Part shown: positions 49,246 to 56,416 of the stretch, piece after piece
Layout: each line of letters begins with the position of its first letter
Position numbering within the stretch: position 1 is the stretch's first letter
Assembly (NCBI GenBank): GCA_947302045.1
Contig: CAMYUQ010000004.1
Span: 1-56,416, forward strand
From: an uncultured Clostridia bacterium
Lineage (GTDB): Bacteria; Bacillota; Clostridia; Oscillospirales; CAG-272
DNA length: 56,416 bases
Direction: 5' to 3'
Program-made: the position numbers and the translations under genes
The notes under the pieces: model-generated
What the model was told of the DNA's origin: nothing
Databases searched by the model: none
What the model saw: only the letters and a program-made list of their open reading frames with translations

Positions 49246-49644
49246 ATGGCATTTCGCAATCCCTGGAAAAATGCATCGGAGCGGGATCGCGGGCAACGGA
49301 AGCTTTTGCTGATCCTGCTGCTTAACACGGTTTTGTTTGCAACGGTGTATTTTACCGTGGCGCAGTATTTTGCTTATATTCAAATCATTTATCTGGGAGT
49401 TGCCGGAGCGTTCGCGCTGGGATACGTTCTCTATAACCGCGGGTTTTCCCGCCGGCGCGTCACGCCGGAACAACTGCCGGATACGATGACGGCGGAAGAA
49501 AAGGCCGCCTGGATCGAGGACGGCGCAAAACGGTTCCGGAAATCCCGTTGGGTTCTGACGGTTCTTCTGCCGCTGATCCTGACTTTCCTCATGGATCTGG
49601 TTTATCTTTTTGTTTATCCGTCCGTGGAAAAACTCTTTGCGTGA
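49246..49644 (+). CDS. Small membrane protein, unknown
   Basis: 132 residues from the ATG at 49246, six bases after AAGGAGG. Three hydrophobic segments (about 20-38, 44-62 and 100-122) with a basic N-terminus; the last helix leads into a short C-terminal tail. No family recognised. It lies directly before rlmH (13-base gap), a common place for small unknown membrane proteins in Clostridia. Confidence 0.7.
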   Translation: MAFRNPWKNASERDRGQRKLLLILLLNTVLFATVYFTVAQYFAYIQIIYLGVAGAFALGYVLYNRGFSRRRVTPEQLPDTMTAEEKAAWIEDGAKRFRKSRWVLTVLLPLILTFLMDLVYLFVYPSVEKLFA

Positions 49645-49657
49645 GGAGACGGAGAAT

Positions 49658-50137
49658 ATGTTACAGGTAACGGTTGCGGTCGTGGGATCGCTCAAAGAGC
49701 AATACCTGCGGGACGCGGCGGCGGAATATGAAAAACGGTTGAACGGATTTTGCAAACTCACGGTCGTGCAGATCCGGGAATCGCGGTTGCCGGACGACCC
49801 GGGTGAGCGGGAAATCCAAGCCGCGCTGGAAGCCGAGGGAAAACAGATTTTGGAAAGCTTACCGCCGAGATCCTACCGGGTTGCGCTTTGCGTGGAAGGA
49901 AAACAGCTTTCCTCTCCGGCGCTGGCGGAAAAGATCGGCGAGATCGGGCAAACGCACGGTTCGGTCTCGTTTGTGATCGGTTCTTCCTACGGCTTGTCCG
50001 GGGAGGTCAAGCAGAAATGCGATTTCCGGCTGTCGGTTTCCGAATTGACCTTTCCGCATCAGCTCATGCGGGTGATCCTGCTCGAAACGCTCTACCGGTC
50101 GCTCTCGATCCTGCAAGGCGGCAAATATCACAAATAG
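49658..50137 (+). CDS. rlmH: 23S rRNA (pseudouridine1915-N3)-methyltransferase
   Basis: 159 residues from the ATG at 49658 (GAGGAGACGGAGA before). SPOUT-family enzyme acting on the mature 70S ribosome. Visible: FVIGSSYGLSGEV with the SAM-binding knot and LTFPHQLMRVILLETLYR near the end. Length and layout are those of the family. Confidence 0.95.
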   Translation: MLQVTVAVVGSLKEQYLRDAAAEYEKRLNGFCKLTVVQIRESRLPDDPGEREIQAALEAEGKQILESLPPRSYRVALCVEGKQLSSPALAEKIGEIGQTHGSVSFVIGSSYGLSGEVKQKCDFRLSVSELTFPHQLMRVILLETLYRSLSILQGGKYHK

Positions 50138-50277
50138 GGACTGTAAAAAAAAGTGCAGACCGAAAAAGCGAAAAGGTATAAAGAAAAAAGCCGTTGATTT
50201 TCCTTGGAAGCCATTCGAGGAATCGGTAGAAACCCTGCCGGATTTCTCAAATAATTTGTATTTTCGCTTTTTTTACC

Positions 50278-50330
50278 GCCGTTTTGCGTCTCTGCCGTAC
50301 GCCTGTACGGCGACGAGCGCGCAAAACGGC
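50278..50330. repeat. Nested inverted repeat
   Basis: Outer arms GCCGTTTTGCG/CGCAAAACGGC enclose GCCGTAC/GTACGGC. A T-rich tract follows about 12 bases later (CTCTTTTTTCC). Nothing else is recognised in 50138-50277. Confidence 0.55.
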
Positions 50331-50370
50331 GCTTCTGCCTCTTTTTTCCCCTAGCCCCTTTCCAAAGAGC

Positions 50371-50416
50371 GAGGGTGTGTAAAAAGTCGCAAACTTTTTA
50401 CACACCCTCTTTTTTT
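50371..50416. terminator. Strong terminator between rlmH and the DUF11 gene
   Basis: GAGGGTGTGTAAAAAGT pairs perfectly with ACTTTTTACACACCCTC, then CTTTTTTT on the plus strand. Confidence 0.8.
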
Positions 50417-50426
50417 GATCGAACGG

Positions 50427-51278
50427 TCAGATCGTTCCGGAAACGGTGACGGTCGAAGAGCCGGGCACAGCAGTCCAGGAGCCGTCGGCTTCACGGGTAA
50501 ACGAAGCGGCGGGGACGGTGATCTGCCCGGGAATCGTTGCGAAGAGTCCGGTGGTGCTGTCATACGTGTAATTCGTATCGGCACTCCACACGGTGCCGTT
50601 GTAGGAAACGGTCAGATCCGAGAGCGTGGGATCAAAGGTATCGGTCACCGAAAGGAGATCGGCGGCGGTTGCTTCCGCGTTCCCGGTATTGCTGATGAGG
50701 AAGGTATAGGTGATCCTTCCGTTTTCAACGACCGGTATGGGAGAGACCGTTTTTTCGATCGACAGGATCGGACCGCTTGCCGCACCGACGGTTGCGGAAG
50801 CGGAGGTCGGATAAATTCCACCGCCCGAGAGAGTCGCGGTGTTGGTGATCTCGGAACCGGCTGTTGGTGAAGCGTAGCCGTTGACGCCGGTTTCATAAAC
50901 AAGCGTCGTTTCGCCGCCTGCGGGAACGGTCAGACCGGTAACGGTCAGCGGATCGGTTTCCGCAACGGTCGGAGCGGGTTGCGCCACGCCGTTGATGAAA
51001 ACGAGCAGCGTGCCGTCCGCGTAGGTGAGCGGAACGTAGGTGCCGGTTTCATCGGTGAAGGAACCGAGATCGTCGGTTAAGGTCAGGTTGGTCAGCGTCG
51101 ACGTGCCGGAATTGAGCAGGTTGACAACGTAGGTCACGTGTCCGCCGACCGTATATTGTTCCTGCACAGCCGTTTTGGTCACCGAAAGTACCTCGGTGAT
51201 CTCCCCGACCACGACATTGGAAGCAATAACGGTGTTCCGGTAGGAAAGCTGCGCCTGATTGGTAAACTGTTGAGCCAT
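50427..51278 (-). CDS. DUF11-repeat protein without signal peptide
   Basis: 283 residues from the ATG at 51278 (AAAAGGAA before). Two beta-sandwich DUF11-type units: residues about 30-145 (LSVTKTAVQEQYTVGG, YVVNLLNSGTSTLTNLTLTD) and about 160-270 (LSIEKTVSPIPVVENGRITYTFLISNTGN). The N-terminus MAQQFTNQAQLSYRN is not a signal peptide, and there is no LPxTG anchor at the C-terminus, although such repeats normally occur on surface proteins. It could be spore- or cytoplasm-located, or exported another way. Confidence 0.8.
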   Translation of the reverse strand: MAQQFTNQAQLSYRNTVIASNVVVGEITEVLSVTKTAVQEQYTVGGHVTYVVNLLNSGTSTLTNLTLTDDLGSFTDETGTYVPLTYADGTLLVFINGVAQPAPTVAETDPLTVTGLTVPAGGETTLVYETGVNGYASPTAGSEITNTATLSGGGIYPTSASATVGAASGPILSIEKTVSPIPVVENGRITYTFLISNTGNAEATAADLLSVTDTFDPTLSDLTVSYNGTVWSADTNYTYDSTTGLFATIPGQITVPAASFTREADGSWTAVPGSSTVTVSGTI

Positions 51279-51430
51279 CGCAAAGAGTTCCTTTTCTGGA
51301 ATATTACAGAGGGAGCCGCCGAAGCGCGTCTGCCGTTTCGGAATACGCCCCCTGTGCAATGTCAGTATATGTCGAAAAGCCGGAGCCGGTCCCCCGTAGA
51401 ACGGAACAGCGGATTTTTTTGCAAAAGGTC

Positions 51431-51459
51431 TTGACTTTTTTGCAAAAAGGTGATATACT
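51431..51459 (+). promoter_or_regulatory. Promoter of the cold-shock gene
   Basis: TTGACT (51431-51436), 17 bases, TATACT (51454-51459). It gives a 5' leader of about 95 bases, as is usual for cold-shock genes. Confidence 0.75.
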
Positions 51460-51558
51460 ATGCCTGTATTCGAGATAAGATCTAATCCCGTTGGCTTCTT
51501 TTGCCGCAGGTTTTGCCCTTTTTCCGGGTACAGATATTCTATGATGGAGGTACCCGCA

Positions 51559-51771
51559 ATGAACACCGGTACGGTTAAGTGGTTCAACGCTGAGAAGGGC
51601 TACGGCTTCATTTCCAACGACAACGGCGGCGATGATGTATTCGTTCACTTTTCTGCCATTCAGGTTGAAGGCTTCAAAACGCTGTCCGAGGGTCAGAAGG
51701 TGACGTTTGATACCGAGCCCGATCCCAAAAACAGTGCGAAACTGCGCGCAGTGAACGTCACTCCCGCGTAA
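51559..51771 (+). CDS. csp: Cold-shock protein
   Basis: 70 residues from the ATG at 51559 (TGGAGG before). Single cold-shock domain: [16 protein letters not shown] with RNP1 (KGYGFI) and RNP2 (VFVHFSAI). It binds single-stranded RNA and DNA. Confidence 0.96.
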   Translation: MNTGTVKWFNAEKGYGFISNDNGGDDVFVHFSAIQVEGFKTLSEGQKVTFDTEPDPKNSAKLRAVNVTPA

Positions 51772-51782
51772 GTGAAAGCAAA

Positions 51783-51822
51783 CAAAAACGGAGGAGCTTC
51801 AAAAACTTCTCCGTTTTTGTTT
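51783..51822 (+). terminator. Terminator of the cold-shock gene
   Basis: AAAAACGGAGGAG pairs with CTTCTCCGTTTTT, followed by GTTT. Confidence 0.8.
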
Positions 51823-51837
51823 ATGGAGGAAAAGAAC

Positions 51838-52638
51838 ATGAATCTGTTTCTGTATTACCTGCGCCTGACGGGTTATTGGCTCGGCGTTGCGGCGGTTTGC
51901 GGACTCGCGGTGGAGCTTTTTTCCCGGTTGTTCGGTTGGTTGGCAGGCAGAAAATCGGTCTGGATCTTTTGGATCACTTCCGCTCTGGGAACGCCGGTTC
52001 ACGAACTCGGTCACGCGGTCATGTGCCTGTTGTTCCTGCATCGGATCACGGCGATCAAGCTCTGGGATCCGAGAGCCGAAAACGGTTGCTACGGATACGT
52101 GGAGCACAGCTATTCCGGAAAGAATCTTTGGGCGCGTCTCGGAAATTTACCGATCGGGCTGGGGCCGCTGCTCAGCGGACTGGGCGTCACGGTTCTGGTT
52201 CTTTGGCTCTGTTTTCCGGAACTTTGGCAGAACTACCTGATCTATTCGGGAGAGCTGATCCGGTCGGGAAATTTTTCTCTTGGGAATCTGTCACAGGGGA
52301 TCCTATCCCTCTTCTTCGGACTGCCGGGCGCGTTCCGGCGGCATTGGATCCGTTCCCTGATCGGAACGGTCATTCTGCTCTCGGTATCCCTGCACGTCAG
52401 TTTGAGCTGGAAAGACGTTCAAAGCAGTCTGCCTGCACTGCCGGCGTGGCTCGGAATTTTGTTTCTGCTCGCGCTCTGCACCTTCTTTAACCGGGCAGGG
52501 AGCTTCATTTTGTATCATTCACGCCTGTTTGCCATCCGGGCAACCGCGCTGTTTGCGCTGGTTCTCGCTTTCGCGGCGGTCTGGGTTCTGATCGCGCTTC
52601 TGGTGCGAACGGTACGGGCGATCATTCGTCTGTTCTGA
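51838..52638 (+). CDS. Membrane protein with HELGH metalloprotease motif
   Basis: 266 residues from the ATG at 51838, eight bases after TGGAGG. About six hydrophobic segments. HELGH at 55-59 within a membrane segment is the zinc motif HExxH, in a context (GTPVHELGHAVMCLLF) like site-2-type M50 proteases and related putative peptidases. A second metal ligand such as NxxPG or LDG is not evident, so activity is uncertain. Its 3' end overlaps the convergent RluA-type gene by 17 bases. Confidence 0.7.
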   Translation: MNLFLYYLRLTGYWLGVAAVCGLAVELFSRLFGWLAGRKSVWIFWITSALGTPVHELGHAVMCLLFLHRITAIKLWDPRAENGCYGYVEHSYSGKNLWARLGNLPIGLGPLLSGLGVTVLVLWLCFPELWQNYLIYSGELIRSGNFSLGNLSQGILSLFFGLPGAFRRHWIRSLIGTVILLSVSLHVSLSWKDVQSSLPALPAWLGILFLLALCTFFNRAGSFILYHSRLFAIRATALFALVLAFAAVWVLIALLVRTVRAIIRLF

Positions 52639-53284
52639 TCCCGAACAGGGCATCGACCCAGGCGGGAGTACGGGAGAAAACCGTTTCTCCCTCTTGCGCG
52701 GAAAGCGTCAGCCGACAGCAGGCAAGCAGGATCCTGCCGCCTGCGGTGAGTTCCGGGTATGCCGGGCCGCCGTAGGCGCGGTCGCCGACGATCGGCGCTT
52801 TGCGGGAGGCAAACTGCACGCGGATCTGGTGGGTGCGCCCGGTGACGGGAAAGACCGATACGAGCGATACTTTGCCGATTCCGGGGATCTTCCGGGATTG
52901 TTCCACCCGATATTTCAAAATCGCTTCTTTCACGCCGCGCCGCTGTCGCAGCACGGGAAAAACCTTGTTTCGGGAACGGTCGTAAAAGAGCAGATCCCGT
53001 AATTCTCCCGCAGGTGGAATTTCACCGGCAACCAGCGCGACGTATTCTTTCCAAAGAGAACCGTCTTGCACCATCGCCGTGTATTTTGCGGCGGCGGCAG
53101 GGGTTTTGGCATAGAGCATCAGTCCGCCCACCCCGCGATCCAGCCGGTGGATCACGCCGGCGTAACCGCCGTTCTGCGAAGCGAGCAGATCGGCAAGCCC
53201 GTCCTGTTTCGGCGTCCTTTCCGAAACCAGCTCGGGCGGTTTGCAAACGATCCATTTTTCATCATCTTGAAACAGTATTTCCAA
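52622..53284 (-). CDS. RluA-family pseudouridine synthase
   Basis: 220 residues from a TTG at 53284, about ten bases after AAAGGA; longer in-frame starts would extend into the birA coding region. The catalytic Asp is in HRLDRGVGGLMLYAKT, followed by KEYVALVAGE and VTGRTHQIRVQFA. There is no S4 domain at the N-terminus. It modifies rRNA or tRNA uridines; the exact position cannot be inferred. Confidence 0.88.
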   Translation of the reverse strand: MEILFQDDEKWIVCKPPELVSERTPKQDGLADLLASQNGGYAGVIHRLDRGVGGLMLYAKTPAAAAKYTAMVQDGSLWKEYVALVAGEIPPAGELRDLLFYDRSRNKVFPVLRQRRGVKEAILKYRVEQSRKIPGIGKVSLVSVFPVTGRTHQIRVQFASRKAPIVGDRAYGGPAYPELTAGGRILLACCRLTLSAQEGETVFSRTPAWVDALFGIRTDE

Positions 53285-53312
53285 CGCGATCTTATCCTTT
53301 CGGGAGAAATGT

Positions 53313-54095
53313 ATGAATGATATTTTATCCGAAGCGACCCTTCGGGCGGCGCTCGGCGACTGCAAGCATCTCAAAATTGTTTTTTATCCGGTCTGCGGAT
53401 CGACCAACCTGGAAGCCAAAAAGCTGTTTGCCGACGGCTTTTGCAAACCCACGCTGATCGTTGCGAAAGAGCAGACTGCCGGGCGCGGACGGCAGGGAAG
53501 AGCGTTCTATTCCCCGGCAGAGAGCGGCGTTTATTTTACGTTGCTCCACCCGGCGCAGGGATCGCTCGGGTCCCTTGTGCCGCTCACTGCGGCGGCGGCG
53601 GTCGCGGTCATGCGTGCGATCCGGGATTGCACCGGCAGGCAGACGCAGATCAAATGGGTCAACGATCTGACCATCGGCGGGCGAAAGGTTTGCGGCATTC
53701 TGAGCGAGGGCTTGACAGGAGAGCAAAACGCGCTGGCGATCGGCGTCGGGATCAATCTGCGTCCGGCAAAGTTCCCCCCCGAACTGGCGGGGATCGCCGG
53801 GAGCGTCGGAGATACCGATACGCCGCGGTCAACCTTGATTGCCGCGGCGGTTCGGAATTTGTTATCTTTTTTGAATGCGCCCACCCACCGGGAGTGGCTG
53901 GATGATTACAGGAAAACGTCCTGCGTGATCGGGCATGAAATTCTGATTTTACAGAACAGAGAAACACGGGCGGCAAAAGCGCTCGACGTCGGAGACGACG
54001 GGGAACTGATCGTGCAGACCGGGCGCGGGATCGAAACTTTGCGCACCGGAGAGATCACCGTTCGCATGGCGGATCAACCGACAAATTCGGAATAA
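53313..54095 (+). CDS. birA: Biotin-protein ligase
   Basis: 260 residues. It attaches biotin to carboxylase carrier proteins. Visible: CGSTNLEAKKL, the ATP/biotin loop GRGRQGRAFYS, KWVNDLTIGGRKVCGIL and IGVGINLRP. The N-terminal helix-turn-helix of repressor-type BirA is missing, so it is a class I, non-regulatory ligase. Its 3' end overlaps the convergent aspartate kinase gene by 22 bases. Confidence 0.93.
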   Translation: MNDILSEATLRAALGDCKHLKIVFYPVCGSTNLEAKKLFADGFCKPTLIVAKEQTAGRGRQGRAFYSPAESGVYFTLLHPAQGSLGSLVPLTAAAAVAVMRAIRDCTGRQTQIKWVNDLTIGGRKVCGILSEGLTGEQNALAIGVGINLRPAKFPPELAGIAGSVGDTDTPRSTLIAAAVRNLLSFLNAPTHREWLDDYRKTSCVIGHEILILQNRETRAAKALDVGDDGELIVQTGRGIETLRTGEITVRMADQPTNSE

Positions 54096-55390
54096 ACCGC
54101 CTGCATCGCGCGTTCCAGATCGGCTTCTTCGACCCCGACAATGATGTTGAGCTCGCTTGACCCCTGGTCGATCATGCGGATATTGACGCCGGCGGAAGAG
54201 ATCGCGTTGCAAACGCGCGCCGCGGTTCCTTTTGCTTTGACCATACCGCGTCCGACAACGGCAAGGAGCGCCAGCCCGTCCTCGGCGGAAAGACTGTCCG
54301 GCCGAACCGAGCGGTTGATGGCGTTGAGCACCCGTTCGCGGATCGGATCGAGCGAAGACGTGGAGATGACCACGCTCATCGTATCCACCCCGGAGGGCAG
54401 ATGCTCAAAGGAAATATCGTGCTCTTCCAGAACTTCCAGCACGCGCCTGCCGAATCCGATCTCGGCATTCATCAGATCCTTTTCAATGGTAATGACCGAA
54501 AGACCTTTCTTGCCGGCAATTCCGGTGATAACGGTGTTCGGATCATAGGAGTTGGCGGTGGAAACGATCATCGTGCCGGGTGCGTCCGGCTCGTTGGTGT
54601 TCCGGATGTTGATCGGGATCCCGGCATTGCGAACCGGGAAGATCGCGTCCTCGTGCAGAACGGTTGCTCCCATGTAGGAAAGCTCGCGCAGCTCCCGGTA
54701 GGTCACCGTGCGGATGGGAAGCGGATTGGATACGATCCGGGGATCCGCCATGAGGAATCCCGAAACGTCGGTCCAGTTTTCATAGAGGGTCGCTTCCGCG
54801 GCGCGGGCAACGATCGAGCCGGTAATATCCGAACCGCCGCGGCTGAACGTCTTAATGGTGCCGTTTGGCATCACGCCGTAAAATCCGGGAATGACGGCGT
54901 AGGAATGAAGTGCCAGCTCGGCACTCATGGCGACGTTGGTTTTCTCCTCGTCAAAAGAGCCGTTTTCCCGGAAAAAGACCACCGATTCTGCGTCGATGAA
55001 ATCGAATCCGAGATATTTTGCCAGAATCAACGAGTTGAGGTATTCCCCGCGGCTGGCGGCAAAATCACGGCCGGAATGATGCAGGATCGCGTTGCGGATA
55101 TATTCGAGTTCACCGCTGATATCAAAACGCAGTCCGAGTTCCCGAATGATGCTGTTGTAGCGTTCGGCGATCTGCGAAAAATAATCGGTAATATCCTCGT
55201 GTTCGCGCACCATCTCATAGCAGCGGTAGAGCATATCGGTCACTTTCGTGTCCGAACGGTCCCGCTTTCCGGGCGCGGATGCAACCACATAATGACGGCT
55301 GGGGTCGGCTTTGACGATCTCAGCCACTTTTTTGAACTGTTCGGCATTGGCAAGGGAAGAGCCGCCGAATTTGACTACTTTCATCTGCAT
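54074..55390 (-). CDS. Aspartate kinase
   Basis: 438 residues from the ATG at 55390 (AAAGGACC before); the second ATG two codons later is possible. It phosphorylates aspartate, first step towards Lys, Met and Thr. Visible: VVKFGGSSLANAEQ, PGFYGVMPNGTIKTFSRGGSDITGS, and two ACT domains at the C-terminus (GKKGLSVITIEKDLM and LLAVVGRGM). Regulation by amino-acid feedback is expected, but which ligand is not clear. Confidence 0.93.
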   Translation of the reverse strand: MQMKVVKFGGSSLANAEQFKKVAEIVKADPSRHYVVASAPGKRDRSDTKVTDMLYRCYEMVREHEDITDYFSQIAERYNSIIRELGLRFDISGELEYIRNAILHHSGRDFAASRGEYLNSLILAKYLGFDFIDAESVVFFRENGSFDEEKTNVAMSAELALHSYAVIPGFYGVMPNGTIKTFSRGGSDITGSIVARAAEATLYENWTDVSGFLMADPRIVSNPLPIRTVTYRELRELSYMGATVLHEDAIFPVRNAGIPINIRNTNEPDAPGTMIVSTANSYDPNTVITGIAGKKGLSVITIEKDLMNAEIGFGRRVLEVLEEHDISFEHLPSGVDTMSVVISTSSLDPIRERVLNAINRSVRPDSLSAEDGLALLAVVGRGMVKAKGTAARVCNAISSAGVNIRMIDQGSSELNIIVGVEEADLERAMQAVYSEFVG

Positions 55391-55429
55391 AAGAAAAGGT
55401 CCTTTCTGTGTCCTTGCTTTTCTTTTACT

Positions 55430-55458
55430 ATTATATGGAAAAAGGGCACGCTTGTCAA
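55430..55458 (-). promoter_or_regulatory. Promoter of the aspartate kinase gene
   Basis: On the minus strand TTGACA (55458-55453), 17 bases, TATAAT (55435-55430). It overlaps the last codon of the upstream gene. Confidence 0.8.
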
Positions 55459-56363
55459 GTATTTTCGTAAAGAAGCGTCAACGAAAAGGTGTAGGGACGG
55501 GTATGAGAGCGCAGCATGGGCTTGCGCGCCGGGCGCAAAAGCGACACTTCCAGGCGGTAACTTCCCGCGGCAGGTTCCAAATGAAACCCGGTTTGAAATG
55601 CCGGATGAGAAAGAAACGGCAACACTTCGCAAAGTCGGGGCGCATCGGCGGCAGGGGTATGAAGCATTTCGAGAGACAACTCCGCGGAGTCTCCGAGCAG
55701 GCGGCAGGAGGGACCCGACGGGGCGGAACCGCGCAGGGTCAGAAACAGGCAAAGGAGAAAAGCCGTCCACCGGAGCAGTTCGGTGGGAAGCACGTCCATG
55801 GGAAACCGCGGGAGATTGACCGTTTCGGCACGGCAGCCGGTAAAGACGGCGGCTCTGACGCAGACGTTCCGCAGCGTTGCGTCTCCCTGCGCGAGAAACA
55901 GACCTTTGCTCTGCCGGTAATATTCGGCGATCGCACCGCAGAGATTTGCGGAAGGTCGGGCTTTTCGCGTGATCGACTGCACCGCAGGGGAGCAGAGAAG
56001 TTCCCGGCCGACGGCGTAATCCCACGCCGAGAGGATCTCTCCGGGAGATTCGTTCCAAACGGCGACCGGCAGAAATCCAACCGCCGAAAGACCTGTGCAG
56101 GAGAGGCAGAGCCGCTCGCCGCAAAGAAAAGCAATGAAGGAAGAACTGCCTTTGTGATCAAGGACAAATTGCCATTCGGCAGGGTTCATACCCTCCGGGA
56201 TCGGGGTGCCGACCGTAAAGAATTGACCGCAGCAGGCGAGGATCCGGTTCGGATCATAGAGGTCGACCATAGCGAATGCCGCGCATGGGATACGAACGGT
56301 GTTTTGCTGTTTCCCCGCCTGAAACAGTTCTTCCGGGACGTAATTCCGAATCTGTAATTTCAT
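55455..56363 (-). CDS. Unrecognised protein
   Basis: 302 residues. It is soluble apart from one hydrophobic stretch (LLRWTAFLLCLFLTL, about 195-210). Many Cys residues (about 12), a beta-rich first half (PNRILACCGQFFTVG) and an Arg-rich C-terminus (RPARKPMLRSHTRPY). Only the last part of the sequence of the window lies upstream. No family recognised; a sensor or accessory protein is a guess. A weak GGTGGTG stands before the ATG. Confidence 0.6.
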   Translation of the reverse strand: MKLQIRNYVPEELFQAGKQQNTVRIPCAAFAMVDLYDPNRILACCGQFFTVGTPIPEGMNPAEWQFVLDHKGSSSFIAFLCGERLCLSCTGLSAVGFLPVAVWNESPGEILSAWDYAVGRELLCSPAVQSITRKARPSANLCGAIAEYYRQSKGLFLAQGDATLRNVCVRAAVFTGCRAETVNLPRFPMDVLPTELLRWTAFLLCLFLTLRGSAPSGPSCRLLGDSAELSLEMLHTPAADAPRLCEVLPFLSHPAFQTGFHLEPAAGSYRLEVSLLRPARKPMLRSHTRPYTFSLTLLYENT

Positions 56364-56416
56364 TCAAAACACCACCGTTCGAATTTTTGAAAGCGCAACG
56401 CGACGGCAGCTGCCGT

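Overview
The window looks like a chromosomal segment of an anaerobic, gut-type Clostridia bacterium with moderately high GC. Evidence: a GlgC/GlgD pair, a SpoVT/AbrB-type regulator, an ECF folate transporter, lysine, THF and T-box RNA switches, a ferredoxin-linked 2-oxoacid oxidoreductase, many TTG/GTG starts, and near-consensus TTGACA-17-TATAAT promoters before most operons. I see no tRNA, rRNA, CRISPR array, IS transposase or phage gene.

Layout. 1-4200 is accessory DNA: two copies of a structured intergenic element, a small membrane protein, two lipoprotein genes that share an almost identical promoter and signal-peptide cassette but have unrelated mature parts, and gene remnants. 4290-6255 is a NhaC-family transporter under a lysine riboswitch. 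6340-8740 holds a secreted MBL-fold protein and an SGNH esterase. 8800-18100 (minus) is a glycogen operon, glgB-glgC-glgD-glgA-glgP plus a tocopherol-cyclase-like gene. 18210-19890 is an orphan GldF/GldG-like fusion.

20099-32470 (minus) is the most interesting part. Two paralogous proteins with the order HTH-cupin-acyl-CoA synthetase each follow a T-box leader. The aligned specifier triplets read GTA (Val) and ATC (Ile). The Val leader precedes a run of closely spaced genes: acyl-CoA synthetase, P-loop ATPase, O-acetylhomoserine sulfhydrylase-type enzyme, ferredoxin, the three other subunits of a VOR-type 2-oxoacid:ferredoxin oxidoreductase, ilvE and gdhA. Together these could turn branched short-chain fatty acids into acyl-CoA, carboxylate these reductively to 2-oxoacids, and aminate them to valine and isoleucine, with glutamate regenerated by GdhA. 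T-box control by uncharged tRNA argues for synthesis rather than catabolism. This is an inference, but a coherent one.

32534-39846 holds a MazF without a visible antitoxin, manA, then prfB, a small membrane protein, a DUF512 protein, der and obgE. 39958-41731 is a BspA-type leucine-rich-repeat lipoprotein behind a long structured leader and an attenuator-like terminator. 41862-47442 holds NUDIX, FkbM and HIT genes and a THF-riboswitch operon folT-folC-cca. 47532-56363 holds an AbrB-like regulator, galK, rlmH, a DUF11 protein, a cold-shock protein, a HELGH membrane protein, an RluA-type synthase, birA, aspartate kinase and an unrecognised gene cut close to the window edge.

A hairpin repeat with compensating stem changes recurs around 19.9, 20.1, 38.5, 39.9, 41.8 and 44.0 kb and may double as terminators.
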